A DNA stretch of 45,686 nucleotides, from the NCBI GenBank assembly GCA_913052135.1, contig CAJXDY010000015.1, positions 1 through 45,686 of the forward strand, in the 5' to 3' direction. This DNA is from UBA8106 sp913052135. GTDB lineage: Bacteria > Acidobacteriota > Vicinamibacteria > Vicinamibacterales > UBA823. The notes beneath the pieces are model-generated. The model saw only the letters and a list, made by a program, of their open reading frames with translations, did no database searches and was not told where the DNA came from. How positions within the stretch are numbered: the stretch's first letter is position 1; each line of letters begins with the position of its first letter. Both the position numbers and the translations under genes were made by a program. Positions 8,177 to 17,040 of this stretch are shown one piece after another.

Positions 8177-8455
8177 TTTTCTTGGTTTTTCAACACTTCT
8201 TTCAAGTATTAAATGCGCTTTTTTTGATGTTTTTTTATCCACAATCCTTCCAACGCAAACCCGCAAGGTTTTTTGGTTTTTTCAACAGTCTAAGTTGTTG
8301 AACATAAACACCTTATATTGCAAAAATAGTTTATCAACAACACCTTTTTATTGTTATAATTTGTTACTTCTTAATCTTTTAATAAAACAAAAGCTTTTCA
8401 AAGCTTCCCGCATGTTTCGCATCGACGTGCTTACAACAACGAGGTGAATAGCGAC
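8177..8455 (+). other. Probable oriC: dnaA-dnaN spacer with DnaA boxes and AT-rich unwinding region
   Basis: This spacer has a perfect DnaA box TTATCCACA at 8235-8243. Three one-mismatch variants lie in the same orientation: TTTTCAACA at 8187-8195 and 8279-8287, and TTATCAACA at 8331-8339. Start-to-start distances are 48, 44 and 52 bp. Two variants sit in a longer direct repeat, TTGG followed by a T run and CAACA, at 8182-8195 and 8273-8287. A strongly AT-rich block (about 8340-8400) follows and is a candidate DNA-unwinding element. Position between dnaA and dnaN supports an origin; melting and strand-switch data would be decisive. Confidence 0.75.
8331..8360 (+). promoter_or_regulatory. Probable dnaN promoter overlapping a DnaA-box variant
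   Basis: A perfect -10 hexamer TATAAT at 8355-8360 is preceded after 18 bp by TTATCA (8331-8336, 4/6 match to the -35 box). The -35 overlaps the last DnaA-box variant, so DnaA binding could modulate dnaN transcription. The gene starts about 95 bp downstream. Confidence 0.5.
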
Positions 8456-9598
8456 ATGGATTTAGTTGTTAAGAAAGTCGATTTTTTGCGGGAGCTACAA
8501 ATGTTTCAAGGCATCGTGGAGAGAAAAAACACTATTCCCATTCTGGCGAACGTTTTACTTACAGCTGAAAAAAGGGGAATTAAACTTTTAGCGACCGATC
8601 TTGAGGTTGCTCTTGAAAGCCGCTGCGAAGCATCGGTCTCTAAACCTGGAACAATAACAATCCCAGCAAAAAAAACATACGAAATTGTTAAAGCCCTGCC
8701 AAACTCCAACATTCGCATTCGCGACGACAAGGGCTCTGTTAAGCTGAGCGCCGACCGGTTTGAGTCTCGCATTCAAGCGCTTCCCAAAGAAGACTTTCCA
8801 AAAATACCAAACCCAAGCGGAAAAGGCGGCGTAAGCCTGCCTGGTGAAACACTTCGAAACATGATTGCGAAGACGCAATTTGCAATAACAAGTGACGACA
8901 CTCGGTATTTTCTAAACGGGGCACTTTTCGTGCTTGAGGCGGACCAAATGAGCCTTGTGGCGACCGATGGTCATCGCCTTGCGCTGGTGTCAGCGAAGCG
9001 GGAAAAAGGCCCAAAAGAAAGAAAAAATGATAAAGCAAAAGCCATTTTGCCAAAAAAGACGCTTGGAGAGTTAAAAACCCTACTTGGGGTTGGGGAAGAG
9101 AGCGGCAAAAAGAAAAAGCAGGAAGTCAAGGTTGAGTATGAGCAAAGCGAAAACCATTTATTTTTTACGGTTGGATCGCGTGTGCTTACTTCGCGAATGA
9201 TTGATGCTCAATTTCCTTCCTATGAGCGCGTTATTCCAAAAAACAACGACAAAATAATTGAGTTTGAGAGAGATCGACTAACAAGTGCTGTCAAGCGAGT
9301 AGCACTGATGTCTAACGAGCGCTCGCGCGCTATTAAGTTGCAGATGCAGAACAATACAGTAGAAATTACATCCAACAGTCCAGACCTTGGCGACGCGCGA
9401 GAACAGTTGTCAATTGATTACTCGGGCGACAAGGTAGAGATTTGCTTTAACGCTCACTACTTGCTTGATTTTCTTGGCGAGGCAGAAACAAGTGGTGTGC
9501 AGCTTGAGTTTAAAGATGAAACCAATCAGGCGGTGATGAAACCGGTTGGTGTTGACAACTACGATTACACCTACGTGATTATGCCAATGAGGGTTTGA
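8456..9598 (+). CDS. dnaN: DNA polymerase III sliding clamp (beta subunit)
   Basis: Ring-shaped processivity clamp for DNA polymerase III. The sequence matches the three-domain clamp: the N-terminal stretch ERKNTIPILANVLL, the middle ATDGHRLALVSA, and the C-terminus ending in VIMPMRV, the family MPMR/L ending. The ATG at 8456 is preferred over a GTG at 8444 because AGGTGA lies eight bases upstream of it; this gives 380 residues. A lysine-rich stretch around residues 180-220 (KEKGPKERKNDKAK, then GKKKKQEVK) is longer than in most homologues. A-rich codon choice contrasts with dnaA. Its stop overlaps a potential TTG start for gyrB. Confidence 0.97.
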   Translation: MDLVVKKVDFLRELQMFQGIVERKNTIPILANVLLTAEKRGIKLLATDLEVALESRCEASVSKPGTITIPAKKTYEIVKALPNSNIRIRDDKGSVKLSADRFESRIQALPKEDFPKIPNPSGKGGVSLPGETLRNMIAKTQFAITSDDTRYFLNGALFVLEADQMSLVATDGHRLALVSAKREKGPKERKNDKAKAILPKKTLGELKTLLGVGEESGKKKKQEVKVEYEQSENHLFFTVGSRVLTSRMIDAQFPSYERVIPKNNDKIIEFERDRLTSAVKRVALMSNERSRAIKLQMQNNTVEITSNSPDLGDAREQLSIDYSGDKVEICFNAHYLLDFLGEAETSGVQLEFKDETNQAVMKPVGVDNYDYTYVIMPMRV

Positions 9599-9624
9599 TT
9601 AAAAAAACTAAGGCACACAGAGCC

Positions 9625-12183
9625 ATGGGCGAGCTAGATCGCGAACAATATAAAACTAAACCAACCCCAGAGGTCGTCCCATCAGGCGGCAACGGAGCAT
9701 CACAAGGGACGAATAATGTGGTAAACGGTGATATTAAACAAAGGGTTAAACCAGACGCTTATGATGCGGATAAAATCAAGGTCCTTGAGGGGCTTGAAGC
9801 TGTTCGCAAGCGACCGGCGATGTATATTGGTTCGACCGGTCCATCTGGCCTTCATCATCTGGTTTATGAAGTTGTCGACAACTCCATAGATGAAGCCCTA
9901 GCTGGCTATTGTGATGAAATCAACATCACCCTCCATATAGACCACTCAGTAACCGTTATTGATAACGGTCGAGGCATACCTGTTGACACACACGCGAGCG
10001 GACGCTCCGCAGCCGAAGTTGTAATGACGGTTCTTCATGCTGGTGGAAAGTTTGATAACACGAGCTATAAGGTGTCGGGGGGGCTCCACGGTGTCGGTAT
10101 TTCTGTTGTGAACGCTCTCTCTGAAAGCGTGGATCTTGAAATCTGGCGGGACGGCAGCGTGTACCAACAAAATTACGATCATGGTAAGCCGGCGATGCCG
10201 CTTGAGGTCACTGGTACTACAAAAAAACGAGGAACAAAAGTAACGTTCCGCCCAGACACAAAGATTTTTGAAACCGTAGAGTTTAGCTTCGACACATTAG
10301 CGCAACGATTGCGGGAGCTCGCGTTTTTAAACGCTGGCGTAACCATTACACTTAACGACGAACACACTGGGAAGGGTCGCTCGTTTGCCTATGAAGGCGG
10401 CATTGTGTCATTCGTGCAATTTCTCAATAAAACAAAAACCGCCGTGAACAACCCACCAATTTTTATAAATGGCAACAAGGGCGGTGTTGATGTCGAAATT
10501 GCTCTTCAATGGAATGACGGTTACACCGAAACAGTGTATTCGTTCGCTAACAATATCAACACCCATGAAGGGGGCACACATCTCTCCGGGTATCGTTCGG
10601 CACTAACGCGCACCGTTAACTCCTATGCTTCACGCAACAGTTTGGCGAAAAACTTAAGCGAGAGTATTAGCGGGGACGACATTCGAGAGGGTCTCACTGC
10701 CGTGATTAGCGTGAAGATTCCCCACCCTCAATTTGAAGGCCAAACAAAAACAAAATTAGGCAACACCGAGGTGAAGGGTATTGTAGAAACAATCATTAAC
10801 GATAGCCTTGGAGCCTTTCTTGAGGAGAACCCAAGGGTCGCCAGAAGTATTCTTAATAAAGCCGTAGAAGCCGCACGTGCTCGAGAGGCTGCTCGAAAAG
10901 CCCGCGACCTGGTGCGTCGCAAGGGCGCGCTGGACAATAGCACATTGCCCGGCAAGTTAGCGGATTGCCAAGAGCGGGACCCTGCACGCTGCGAGTTGTA
11001 CATTGTCGAAGGTGAGTCTGCGGGCGGTTCAGCAAAGCAAGGGCGCGACCGCCGCTTTCAGGCAATCCTTCCAATCAAGGGCAAGATACTAAATGTAGAA
11101 AAAGCTCGTGAGGAAAAAATACTAAGCAGTGAAGAAATTAGAACAATGATTGTCGCGCTTGGCTGCGGGAGTGAAGGACGTGAAAGCAAGTTTAACTTAG
11201 ACAAGCTACGGTACCACCGCATTATTATCATGACCGACGCCGACGTTGACGGGTCGCACATCCGAACACTACTTTTAACGTTTTTCTATCGGAAGATGCC
11301 CGAGTTAATTCGCGGCGGGCATGTCTACATTGCCCAGCCGCCTCTATATCGCGTGAAACGCGGCAAGGCCGAACACTACATCAAAAACGAGCGTGAACTC
11401 GAAGCATGGTTAATTAGCCGAGCTGCTGAATCGCGCAGCCTGCGCGTCTTAGGACAGGAAGAAATTTCTGGTCAAGATCTTGAAGCGCTACTTCAAAAAC
11501 TCGTCGCATTCCAAAAGTATGTGCAGTTGGTAGAGAGACGCGGTCCGAGTGCTGAAGTTATTAAGGCCCTACTGGACCACAATGTTCGCGACAAGGAATT
11601 CTTTGCTGACGAAACAGCGGTTCGGGCCATGGCCGCCAACTTAAACCACACGCTGCGCGCGGTTACGGTAATACCTGACGAAGAACACAACTTATTTGCA
11701 CTTGATGTTAATGATCGCTCGCACGGATTTCTTAGACGGCACCGTGTCGACCTGGACTTTGTGTCCACTGGAGAGTATCGAACGCTCCTTGCGAGCTTTG
11801 AAAGCGTGCGGCGCGTCAGTGGGCAAATGATTGTGACGACGGCGAATGGCGCAGGGGACACAGACACTACGAATAACGCAAAAACACAGACATTAGGTAA
11901 CGACGAGACACAGGTGGAGTCGATTGATGCCCTCGTTGAGCATTTCATTAACGCGGGAAAACGCGGAGTGGGAATTAATCGCTACAAGGGCCTTGGTGAG
12001 ATGAACCCGGAACAACTCTGGGCAACTACCATGAAGCCAGAAAATCGGACACTACTCCAAGTACAAGCCGAGGATCCCGCTGAAGCCCACTTAACGTTTT
12101 CTACTCTTATGGGCGATCAAGTTGAACCGCGACGGAAATTCATCCAAGATAACGCGCTGGACGTGACAAATTTGGACATCTGA
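9625..12183 (+). CDS. gyrB: DNA gyrase subunit B
   Basis: ATPase subunit of DNA gyrase, which introduces negative supercoils. The GHKL ATPase domain shows VDNSIDEALAGYCDE, DNGRGIPVD and GGLHGVGISVVNAL. The TOPRIM domain shows EGESAGGSAKQGRDR and MTDADVDGSHIRTLL. A proteobacterial-type insertion of roughly 170 residues precedes the GINRYKGLGEMNPEQLW tail. I chose the ATG at 9625 (852 residues); a TTG at 9595 overlapping the dnaN stop is an alternative, but its GAGGG is only one base away. Either way about 45-50 non-conserved residues precede YDADKIKVLEGLEAVRKRP. It follows dnaN directly. Confidence 0.97.
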   Translation: MGELDREQYKTKPTPEVVPSGGNGASQGTNNVVNGDIKQRVKPDAYDADKIKVLEGLEAVRKRPAMYIGSTGPSGLHHLVYEVVDNSIDEALAGYCDEINITLHIDHSVTVIDNGRGIPVDTHASGRSAAEVVMTVLHAGGKFDNTSYKVSGGLHGVGISVVNALSESVDLEIWRDGSVYQQNYDHGKPAMPLEVTGTTKKRGTKVTFRPDTKIFETVEFSFDTLAQRLRELAFLNAGVTITLNDEHTGKGRSFAYEGGIVSFVQFLNKTKTAVNNPPIFINGNKGGVDVEIALQWNDGYTETVYSFANNINTHEGGTHLSGYRSALTRTVNSYASRNSLAKNLSESISGDDIREGLTAVISVKIPHPQFEGQTKTKLGNTEVKGIVETIINDSLGAFLEENPRVARSILNKAVEAARAREAARKARDLVRRKGALDNSTLPGKLADCQERDPARCELYIVEGESAGGSAKQGRDRRFQAILPIKGKILNVEKAREEKILSSEEIRTMIVALGCGSEGRESKFNLDKLRYHRIIIMTDADVDGSHIRTLLLTFFYRKMPELIRGGHVYIAQPPLYRVKRGKAEHYIKNERELEAWLISRAAESRSLRVLGQEEISGQDLEALLQKLVAFQKYVQLVERRGPSAEVIKALLDHNVRDKEFFADETAVRAMAANLNHTLRAVTVIPDEEHNLFALDVNDRSHGFLRRHRVDLDFVSTGEYRTLLASFESVRRVSGQMIVTTANGAGDTDTTNNAKTQTLGNDETQVESIDALVEHFINAGKRGVGINRYKGLGEMNPEQLWATTMKPENRTLLQVQAEDPAEAHLTFSTLMGDQVEPRRKFIQDNALDVTNLDI

Positions 12184-12255
12184 ACACACCTGCCTGGATA
12201 TTCTGGTGGCTGAAATCCCGTGGCATGCTGACTTATTTTCGCGTTGACTATATTC

Positions 12256-14727
12256 ATGACCGACCCTGGCTCAAGTTCTCTAGTAAACATTGAAGACGAG
12301 ATGAAGCGCTCGTACATGGATTACGCCATGAGCGTGATCATTGGACGGGCTCTTCCTGACGTGCGTGATGGGCTGAAACCCGCCCACCGCCGTGTGCTTT
12401 ATGGCATGCGGGTCATGGGCCTCTTGCCAAATCGTGGCTATCGCAAATGCGCCAAGATCGTTGGCGAGGTCATGGGAAATTACCATCCCCATGGCGATGC
12501 CTCAATTTACGACACGCTGGTCCGGTTAGCCCAAGGTTTCAACATGCGTTACTGCCTAGTCGAAGGACAGGGAAACTTTGGATCGGTCGATGGTGACCCT
12601 GCCGCGGCAATGCGGTATACGGAAGCCCGCTTACAGCCGCTTACCGAACGCATGATGATGGATCTCGACAAAGAAACTGTTGATTTCATACCTAATTACG
12701 ATGAAACAACGGACGAGCCAACCGTACTGCCGGCGCCGTTTCCAAACCTACTGGTCAATGGGTCTTCAGGTATTGCCGTGGGCATGGCTACAAATATCCC
12801 GCCGCACAATCTTCGTGAGGTTATCAAGGGCGTCGTGTGGCTTTTGGAGCACCGCGAAGAGTCAACCGAGACAAAGGCAGCTTGCCTTGCCGAGATTATT
12901 CAAGGCCCAGATTTTCCTACAGGTGGTTTTATCGTAGGCCGAAGCGGGATTCGTGCGGCTTACAAAGACGGCCGAGGATCGGTAGTAATGCGAGCGCGCA
13001 CCGCTATCGAACCCGTTGCTAAGGGCGATCGAGTGTCAATCGTTGTTACCGAGATCCCATACCAGGTTAACAAGGCCCGACTACTCGAAAAAATTGCAGA
13101 CCTTGTCCGCAATAAAGCCATTGAAGGTATTGCAGACCTTCGAGACGAGTCGGATCGCGATGGCATGCGGATTGTCATTGATCTGAAGCGTGGAGAAGTG
13201 CCTGAGATTGTTCTAAACAACCTTTATAAACACACAGCTCTTCAGACGTCGTTCGGAATCATCATGCTGGCGATCGTTGGCGGCCGCCCGAGGGTGTTGA
13301 GCCTGCCAGAAGTGCTCGAAAACTTTATTGACTTTCGGCGGGACGTTGTAAGGCGTCGCATGGAGTTTGATCTGAAGAAGGCCCAGGCGCGCGCACACAT
13401 CCTAGAGGGCTTGAAGATTGCTCTGGACTCGCTCGACGCAGTCATCAAGTTAATTCGAGGATCTAAAACGCCAGCGGAGGCTCGTGGAGGCCTGATCGAA
13501 AACTTCAGCCTAACGCAATTGCAAGCTCAAGCAATTCTCGATATGCAATTGCAACGCTTGACTGGCTTAGAGCGACAAAAAATCATCGACGAAATGGCCG
13601 AATTACTTAAGACCATCGAGAAGCTCCGCGCAATCCTCGACAGCGAGTTGTTGCTCCGACAAAAAGTTGTTGAAGAACTGCAAGCTATTAGCGAAAAGCA
13701 TGGCGACGATCGCCGAACTGAAGTGATCGACGTGAGCGATGAAATTCGAGTGGAAGATTTAATTGCCGAAGAAGATGTTGCGATCACAGTGACCAATACC
13801 GGCTATATCAAGCGGACGGCAATCGACACTTACCGTCATCAGCGCCGAGGTGGAAAAGGGCGAATTGGCATGCGAACACGTGGCGAGGATTTCGTTACCC
13901 AACTATTCATCGCATCAACCCACGCTTATATCCTAATCTTCTCGACACGTGGACGAGTCTACTGGCTTAAGGTGCACGAAATACCCGATATTGGGCCAGG
14001 CGGCAAAGGGAAGGCGATTGCCAACCTTGTTTCACTCGCCGCCGATGAGCAAATCGCTGCCTTGGTGGCGGTACGAGAGTGGCCTAAGGTTGAAGGCGAA
14101 CGCTTCCTTGTTATGGGAACACGTCGCGGCGTAATTAAGAAGACCGACCTTGTAGCGTTTCGCAAGCCCCGTGCAGGTGGAATTATCGCTCAAGGGGTGG
14201 GCGACGACGACTCTGTAATTGCCGTAGAACTGACGGACGGAAAGAGGGATATCCTGCTAGCGACTCGGAAGGGAATGGCAATTCGCTTCCCGGAAACCGG
14301 TGTTCGAGCGATGGGGAGGACCGCGAGCGGAGTCCGAGGTATTAAACTCCGAGAGGGTGACGAGGTCGTAGCTATGGTCGAAATCCAACCCAATGGCGCT
14401 CTAATGACGGTTTGTGAGAACGGTTATGGTAAACGCACAAATTTAGAAGAATATCGCGTGCAGTCCAGAGCCGGAGTCGGTATTATTAGCATCCAGAGTT
14501 CTGAGCGTAATGGCAAAGTGGTTGGGGTCGCCTGTGTTCAGCATGAAGACGAATTAATGCTGATTACGCAACAGGGCAAGATATTAAGAATGCTCACTTG
14601 GAGCATACGGGCTATTGGGCGCGCGACCCAGGGCGTGCGGCTAATTGAAATGGAAGAAGGCGATCGCGTTGTCTCAATCGCGCGGTTGGCTGAGAAGGAT
14701 GCGGTAGAGGTGCAAGACGAAGGCTAG
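12256..14727 (+). CDS. gyrA: DNA gyrase subunit A
   Basis: DNA-breaking and rejoining subunit of gyrase. The catalytic tyrosine lies in RYTEARL near residue 120, and the GyrA-box QRRGGKG is present in the C-terminal wrapping domain, which marks it as gyrase rather than topoisomerase IV. The quinolone-determining region reads HPHGDASIYDTLVRLAQ, with Ala at the position of E. coli Ser83. The length of 823 residues from the ATG at 12256 is normal; a TTG at 12244 is possible. No clear ribosome-binding site is visible. It lies 72 bp after gyrB. Confidence 0.98.
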   Translation: MTDPGSSSLVNIEDEMKRSYMDYAMSVIIGRALPDVRDGLKPAHRRVLYGMRVMGLLPNRGYRKCAKIVGEVMGNYHPHGDASIYDTLVRLAQGFNMRYCLVEGQGNFGSVDGDPAAAMRYTEARLQPLTERMMMDLDKETVDFIPNYDETTDEPTVLPAPFPNLLVNGSSGIAVGMATNIPPHNLREVIKGVVWLLEHREESTETKAACLAEIIQGPDFPTGGFIVGRSGIRAAYKDGRGSVVMRARTAIEPVAKGDRVSIVVTEIPYQVNKARLLEKIADLVRNKAIEGIADLRDESDRDGMRIVIDLKRGEVPEIVLNNLYKHTALQTSFGIIMLAIVGGRPRVLSLPEVLENFIDFRRDVVRRRMEFDLKKAQARAHILEGLKIALDSLDAVIKLIRGSKTPAEARGGLIENFSLTQLQAQAILDMQLQRLTGLERQKIIDEMAELLKTIEKLRAILDSELLLRQKVVEELQAISEKHGDDRRTEVIDVSDEIRVEDLIAEEDVAITVTNTGYIKRTAIDTYRHQRRGGKGRIGMRTRGEDFVTQLFIASTHAYILIFSTRGRVYWLKVHEIPDIGPGGKGKAIANLVSLAADEQIAALVAVREWPKVEGERFLVMGTRRGVIKKTDLVAFRKPRAGGIIAQGVGDDDSVIAVELTDGKRDILLATRKGMAIRFPETGVRAMGRTASGVRGIKLREGDEVVAMVEIQPNGALMTVCENGYGKRTNLEEYRVQSRAGVGIISIQSSERNGKVVGVACVQHEDELMLITQQGKILRMLTWSIRAIGRATQGVRLIEMEEGDRVVSIARLAEKDAVEVQDEG

Positions 14728-14797
14728 ATCTTGTGCTGAAGTGGGCGGGCGGTTACTATTTGAGAACCGACGTTACAGTTCCTTGAAGGAGGCTAAT

Positions 14798-15508
14798 ATG
14801 TATCGGCCAAAATCGACGGCGCTAATTAGTATGGCGACCCTCATCGCCGTATCGCTCATAGGATGCTCGAGCGCGCCAGAAGAGAACCTGATCACGAATT
14901 ATTTCCGTGCTTCCAGGCTGCGAGACAACACAACGCTCGCAAATATTGCAATGGTGTCGTTCAGACCCAGCGAACGCGGCATAGTTCAGGACTTCTCACT
15001 TACAAGCGTTTCGGAGGAGCAACGCAGGCCGATGCGTGCTCGTGAGTACAGTGTTGCGTTTGGAGAAGCTTCGGCTGCCGAACGAGAGTTTCGTGATCGC
15101 AAACAGGCTTATCAGGACGAAAACTTAGAGGCGATTGAACGCGTACTGGACGCCGAGCGTGAAGACAGTGATGTCGCACGCCGCGATAGCGAGGTCCAGG
15201 AGGCATGGGTGACGTGGCGGGAGGAAATGCTCCAGCACGCGCAAACAGTGTCCGACGCTCGAACACTCCTGGCGGAAGCGCGGGTTGTGGGCGAGGCAAG
15301 CACCTTCAGTCCTTCTAACCCAATCGATATCACGCAGTACGAAGGCGAAATTGTATCCAAAGAAGCCGTGATCGAGGCTTCGGTTCAAAACCCAGACGAC
15401 GGGACAGAGGAGTTGACCCTAACTCTCACCTTGGAACGCGCGGAGTTGACAACTGCCGATGGTTCACCCCTGAACGGGCGTTGGATTATCACGAGGATCG
15501 ACGGCTAA
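14798..15508 (+). CDS. Hypothetical lipoprotein, probably acidobacterial
   Basis: The ATG at 14798 has an excellent Shine-Dalgarno AAGGAGG five bases upstream, which fixes the start. The first 23 residues form a lipoprotein signal peptide ending in the lipobox SLIGC, so Cys23 is probably lipidated and the protein sits in the cell envelope. The 236-residue protein then has a helical, charged middle (about residues 85-160, likely coiled coil) and a C-terminal beta-rich part ending WIITRID. I do not recognise a domain with a known role. The N-terminal pattern (short stretch then RASRLRDNTTLANIAMVSF) resembles lipoproteins I associate with Acidobacteriota. It sits between gyrA and the antiporter operon. 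Confidence 0.8.
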   Translation: MYRPKSTALISMATLIAVSLIGCSSAPEENLITNYFRASRLRDNTTLANIAMVSFRPSERGIVQDFSLTSVSEEQRRPMRAREYSVAFGEASAAEREFRDRKQAYQDENLEAIERVLDAEREDSDVARRDSEVQEAWVTWREEMLQHAQTVSDARTLLAEARVVGEASTFSPSNPIDITQYEGEIVSKEAVIEASVQNPDDGTEELTLTLTLERAELTTADGSPLNGRWIITRIDG

Positions 15509-15520
15509 GAGATTAGTCGT

Positions 15521-16228
15521 GTGGCGGAAGGTGTCGACGCGGCACCGAATACCGCGTCGTACCATTGGTTGGCATCCAACCCGAGTGGCGCGGATTTAGA
15601 TACTGTCGAGACGCCACGAATGATTAATAATTCGTCCAATCCAAAAGACGGCACATCAGCACCACCGCTGTCTGCAGAATCGTTGCCTTACTTTACGGGA
15701 GCAGATATTCAGCGATCGGCCATCCTAGCCGCGATGCTCTTTGCGTTCTGGCTAATCTTGTCTGGCAGGTTCGATATTGGTCACATAACAGCCGGTCTGT
15801 TCTGTGCTTGCCTGATCACCCTTTTGACGACGAGTTGGTTGCGCCAGCCACCCGTATCTTTAGGCGCCCGGTCTTCCGTCGACGGCATTTCGTGGGTGAG
15901 CTTTTTCCTCTACCTCCCTTGGCTAGGCGCGCAGATCGTGCTGGCTAATTTGCATGTCGCACGTGTTGTCCTTAGTCCGAAGCTCCCTGTGAATCCAAGC
16001 CTTGTTAAGATTCCAGTTAATGAATCCAACACATACGCGCGTTTGGTGTTGGTAAACTCGATTACGCTGACGCCTGGAACTGTATCGTTGGATCTCACGG
16101 AAAAAGAAATCGTGGTTCATGCTTTAACGTCCACGACGGCAGCGTCGGTTCAAACAGGGGAAATGCACAGGCGCGTGGAACGAATTTTTACGCCAAGGGG
16201 TGTTCTGTCTCCGGAAGGAAGATTGTGA
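15521..16228 (+). CDS. mnhE: Mrp-type Na+/H+ antiporter subunit E (MnhE-like)
   Basis: First gene of a ten-gene cation/proton antiporter operon. The last roughly 160 residues match the MnhE family: a membrane segment (LFAFWLILSGRFD) followed by more hydrophobic segments, and the family stretch LVNSITLTPGTVSLDL near the end. The reading frame opens at a GTG at 15521, giving an unusual hydrophilic N-terminal extension of about 65 residues. A later start (ATG at 15620 or at the first membrane helix) would restore normal length. It lies 12 bp after the lipoprotein gene and overlaps mnhF by 4 bp. Confidence 0.85.
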   Translation: MAEGVDAAPNTASYHWLASNPSGADLDTVETPRMINNSSNPKDGTSAPPLSAESLPYFTGADIQRSAILAAMLFAFWLILSGRFDIGHITAGLFCACLITLLTTSWLRQPPVSLGARSSVDGISWVSFFLYLPWLGAQIVLANLHVARVVLSPKLPVNPSLVKIPVNESNTYARLVLVNSITLTPGTVSLDLTEKEIVVHALTSTTAASVQTGEMHRRVERIFTPRGVLSPEGRL

Positions 16229-16497
16229 ATCCATTTCTCATGGTGATGGCCGCGGCGCTCACGCTAGCGATGATTTTCTCGCTTTATCGAGTCTTTGTTG
16301 GGCCAACCATCTTCGATCGCTTAACAGGATTAGGGCTTATTTCGACGAAAACTGTCGTGCTGCTGCTGGTTCTGGGGTTTTTGACTGGGCGGGTGGACGT
16401 GTTTGTCGATATCACCTTGTCGTACGCACTAATTAGTTTTGTGGGCTCCCTGGCTGTAGCAAAGCACTTCGAACGTAAAGGAACGAAACCATCTTGA
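16225..16497 (+). CDS. mnhF: Mrp-type antiporter subunit F (MnhF-like)
   Basis: Ninety-residue protein with three predicted membrane helices. The family stretch GPTIFDRLTGLGLISTKT (usually GPT..DRv.a...) lies between helices 1 and 2. GTG start at 16225 within a 4-bp GTGA overlap with mnhE, preceded by AGGAA. Small integral subunit of multi-subunit Mrp antiporters; its exact role is not settled. Confidence 0.9.
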   Translation: MNPFLMVMAAALTLAMIFSLYRVFVGPTIFDRLTGLGLISTKTVVLLLVLGFLTGRVDVFVDITLSYALISFVGSLAVAKHFERKGTKPS

Positions 16498-16805
16498 CCA
16501 ATCTGGCCAACCTGCTTCTAATTGCCGGGTTCTTTTTTATTGCGACAGGCGTGGTGGGAGTTCTTCGACTGCCTGACTTCTTCACGCGACTTCATGCGCT
16601 AGGTAAGTCCGATACCCTAGGTGTTGCGTTGATGACGACTGCGTTAGCGCTGCATGAAGGACTTTCGCTTAACAGCTTGAAGATCCTCATGATCGTTGTC
16701 TTTGTTGCGCTGGCCAATCCCACGGCAGCACATGTTCTGGGTCGAGCCGCGCTTAAGTCTGGGCTGGTTCCCTGGACTCGCGAGCGAGAAGATCCTAAAT
16801 GCTAA
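16494..16805 (+). CDS. mnhG: Mrp-type antiporter subunit G (MnhG-like)
   Basis: 103-residue three-helix membrane protein with the MnhG signature GVVGVLRLPDFFTRLHALGKSDTLG. The start is a TTG at 16494 overlapping the mnhF stop by 4 bp (TTGA). Its end overlaps the next gene by 7 bp. This E-F-G order is usual for the distal part of mrp operons; here it comes first. Confidence 0.92.
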   Translation: MTNLANLLLIAGFFFIATGVVGVLRLPDFFTRLHALGKSDTLGVALMTTALALHEGLSLNSLKILMIVVFVALANPTAAHVLGRAALKSGLVPWTREREDPKC

Positions 16806-17038
16806 TGCAACCACTGGCAGTGGCGTTTCTCGTACTCATGATTGGTTGCGCGGTGGCAGCATTGTTGGTTAAGGACCTACTGGCAGCGGTCGTTATTTTT
16901 GGCGCGTTCAGTTTGTTTTCGGCTACGTACTTTGCGATTTTAGGTGCACCTGACGTGGCATTCACAGAAGCTGCCGTCGGTGCGGCAATAACCACCGTTT
17001 TCTTTGTCAGTGCAATCTCGTGGACTGGTAGGGAGTAG
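16799..17038 (+). CDS. MbhD/DUF4040-type subunit (detached part of the MrpA C-terminus)
   Basis: Seventy-nine-residue, three-helix membrane protein. The stretch ILGAPDVAFTEAAVGAAITTVFF is the conserved core of the MbhD/DUF4040 domain, which in classical Mrp systems is fused to the C-terminus of MrpA and in Mbh hydrogenases is a separate subunit. The glutamate in FTEAAVG is the conserved membrane acidic residue thought to take part in ion transfer. It overlaps mnhG by 7 bp and is followed 2 bp later by the next small subunit. Confidence 0.85.
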   Translation: MLMQPLAVAFLVLMIGCAVAALLVKDLLAAVVIFGAFSLFSATYFAILGAPDVAFTEAAVGAAITTVFFVSAISWTGRE

Positions 17039-17040
17039 TA

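Noticed and set aside
7869..8447. 192-residue plus-strand frame over the dnaA end and the spacer
   Set aside because: Alternate frame of dnaA running into AT-rich origin DNA; Leu/Phe-rich composition only, no start signal or family.
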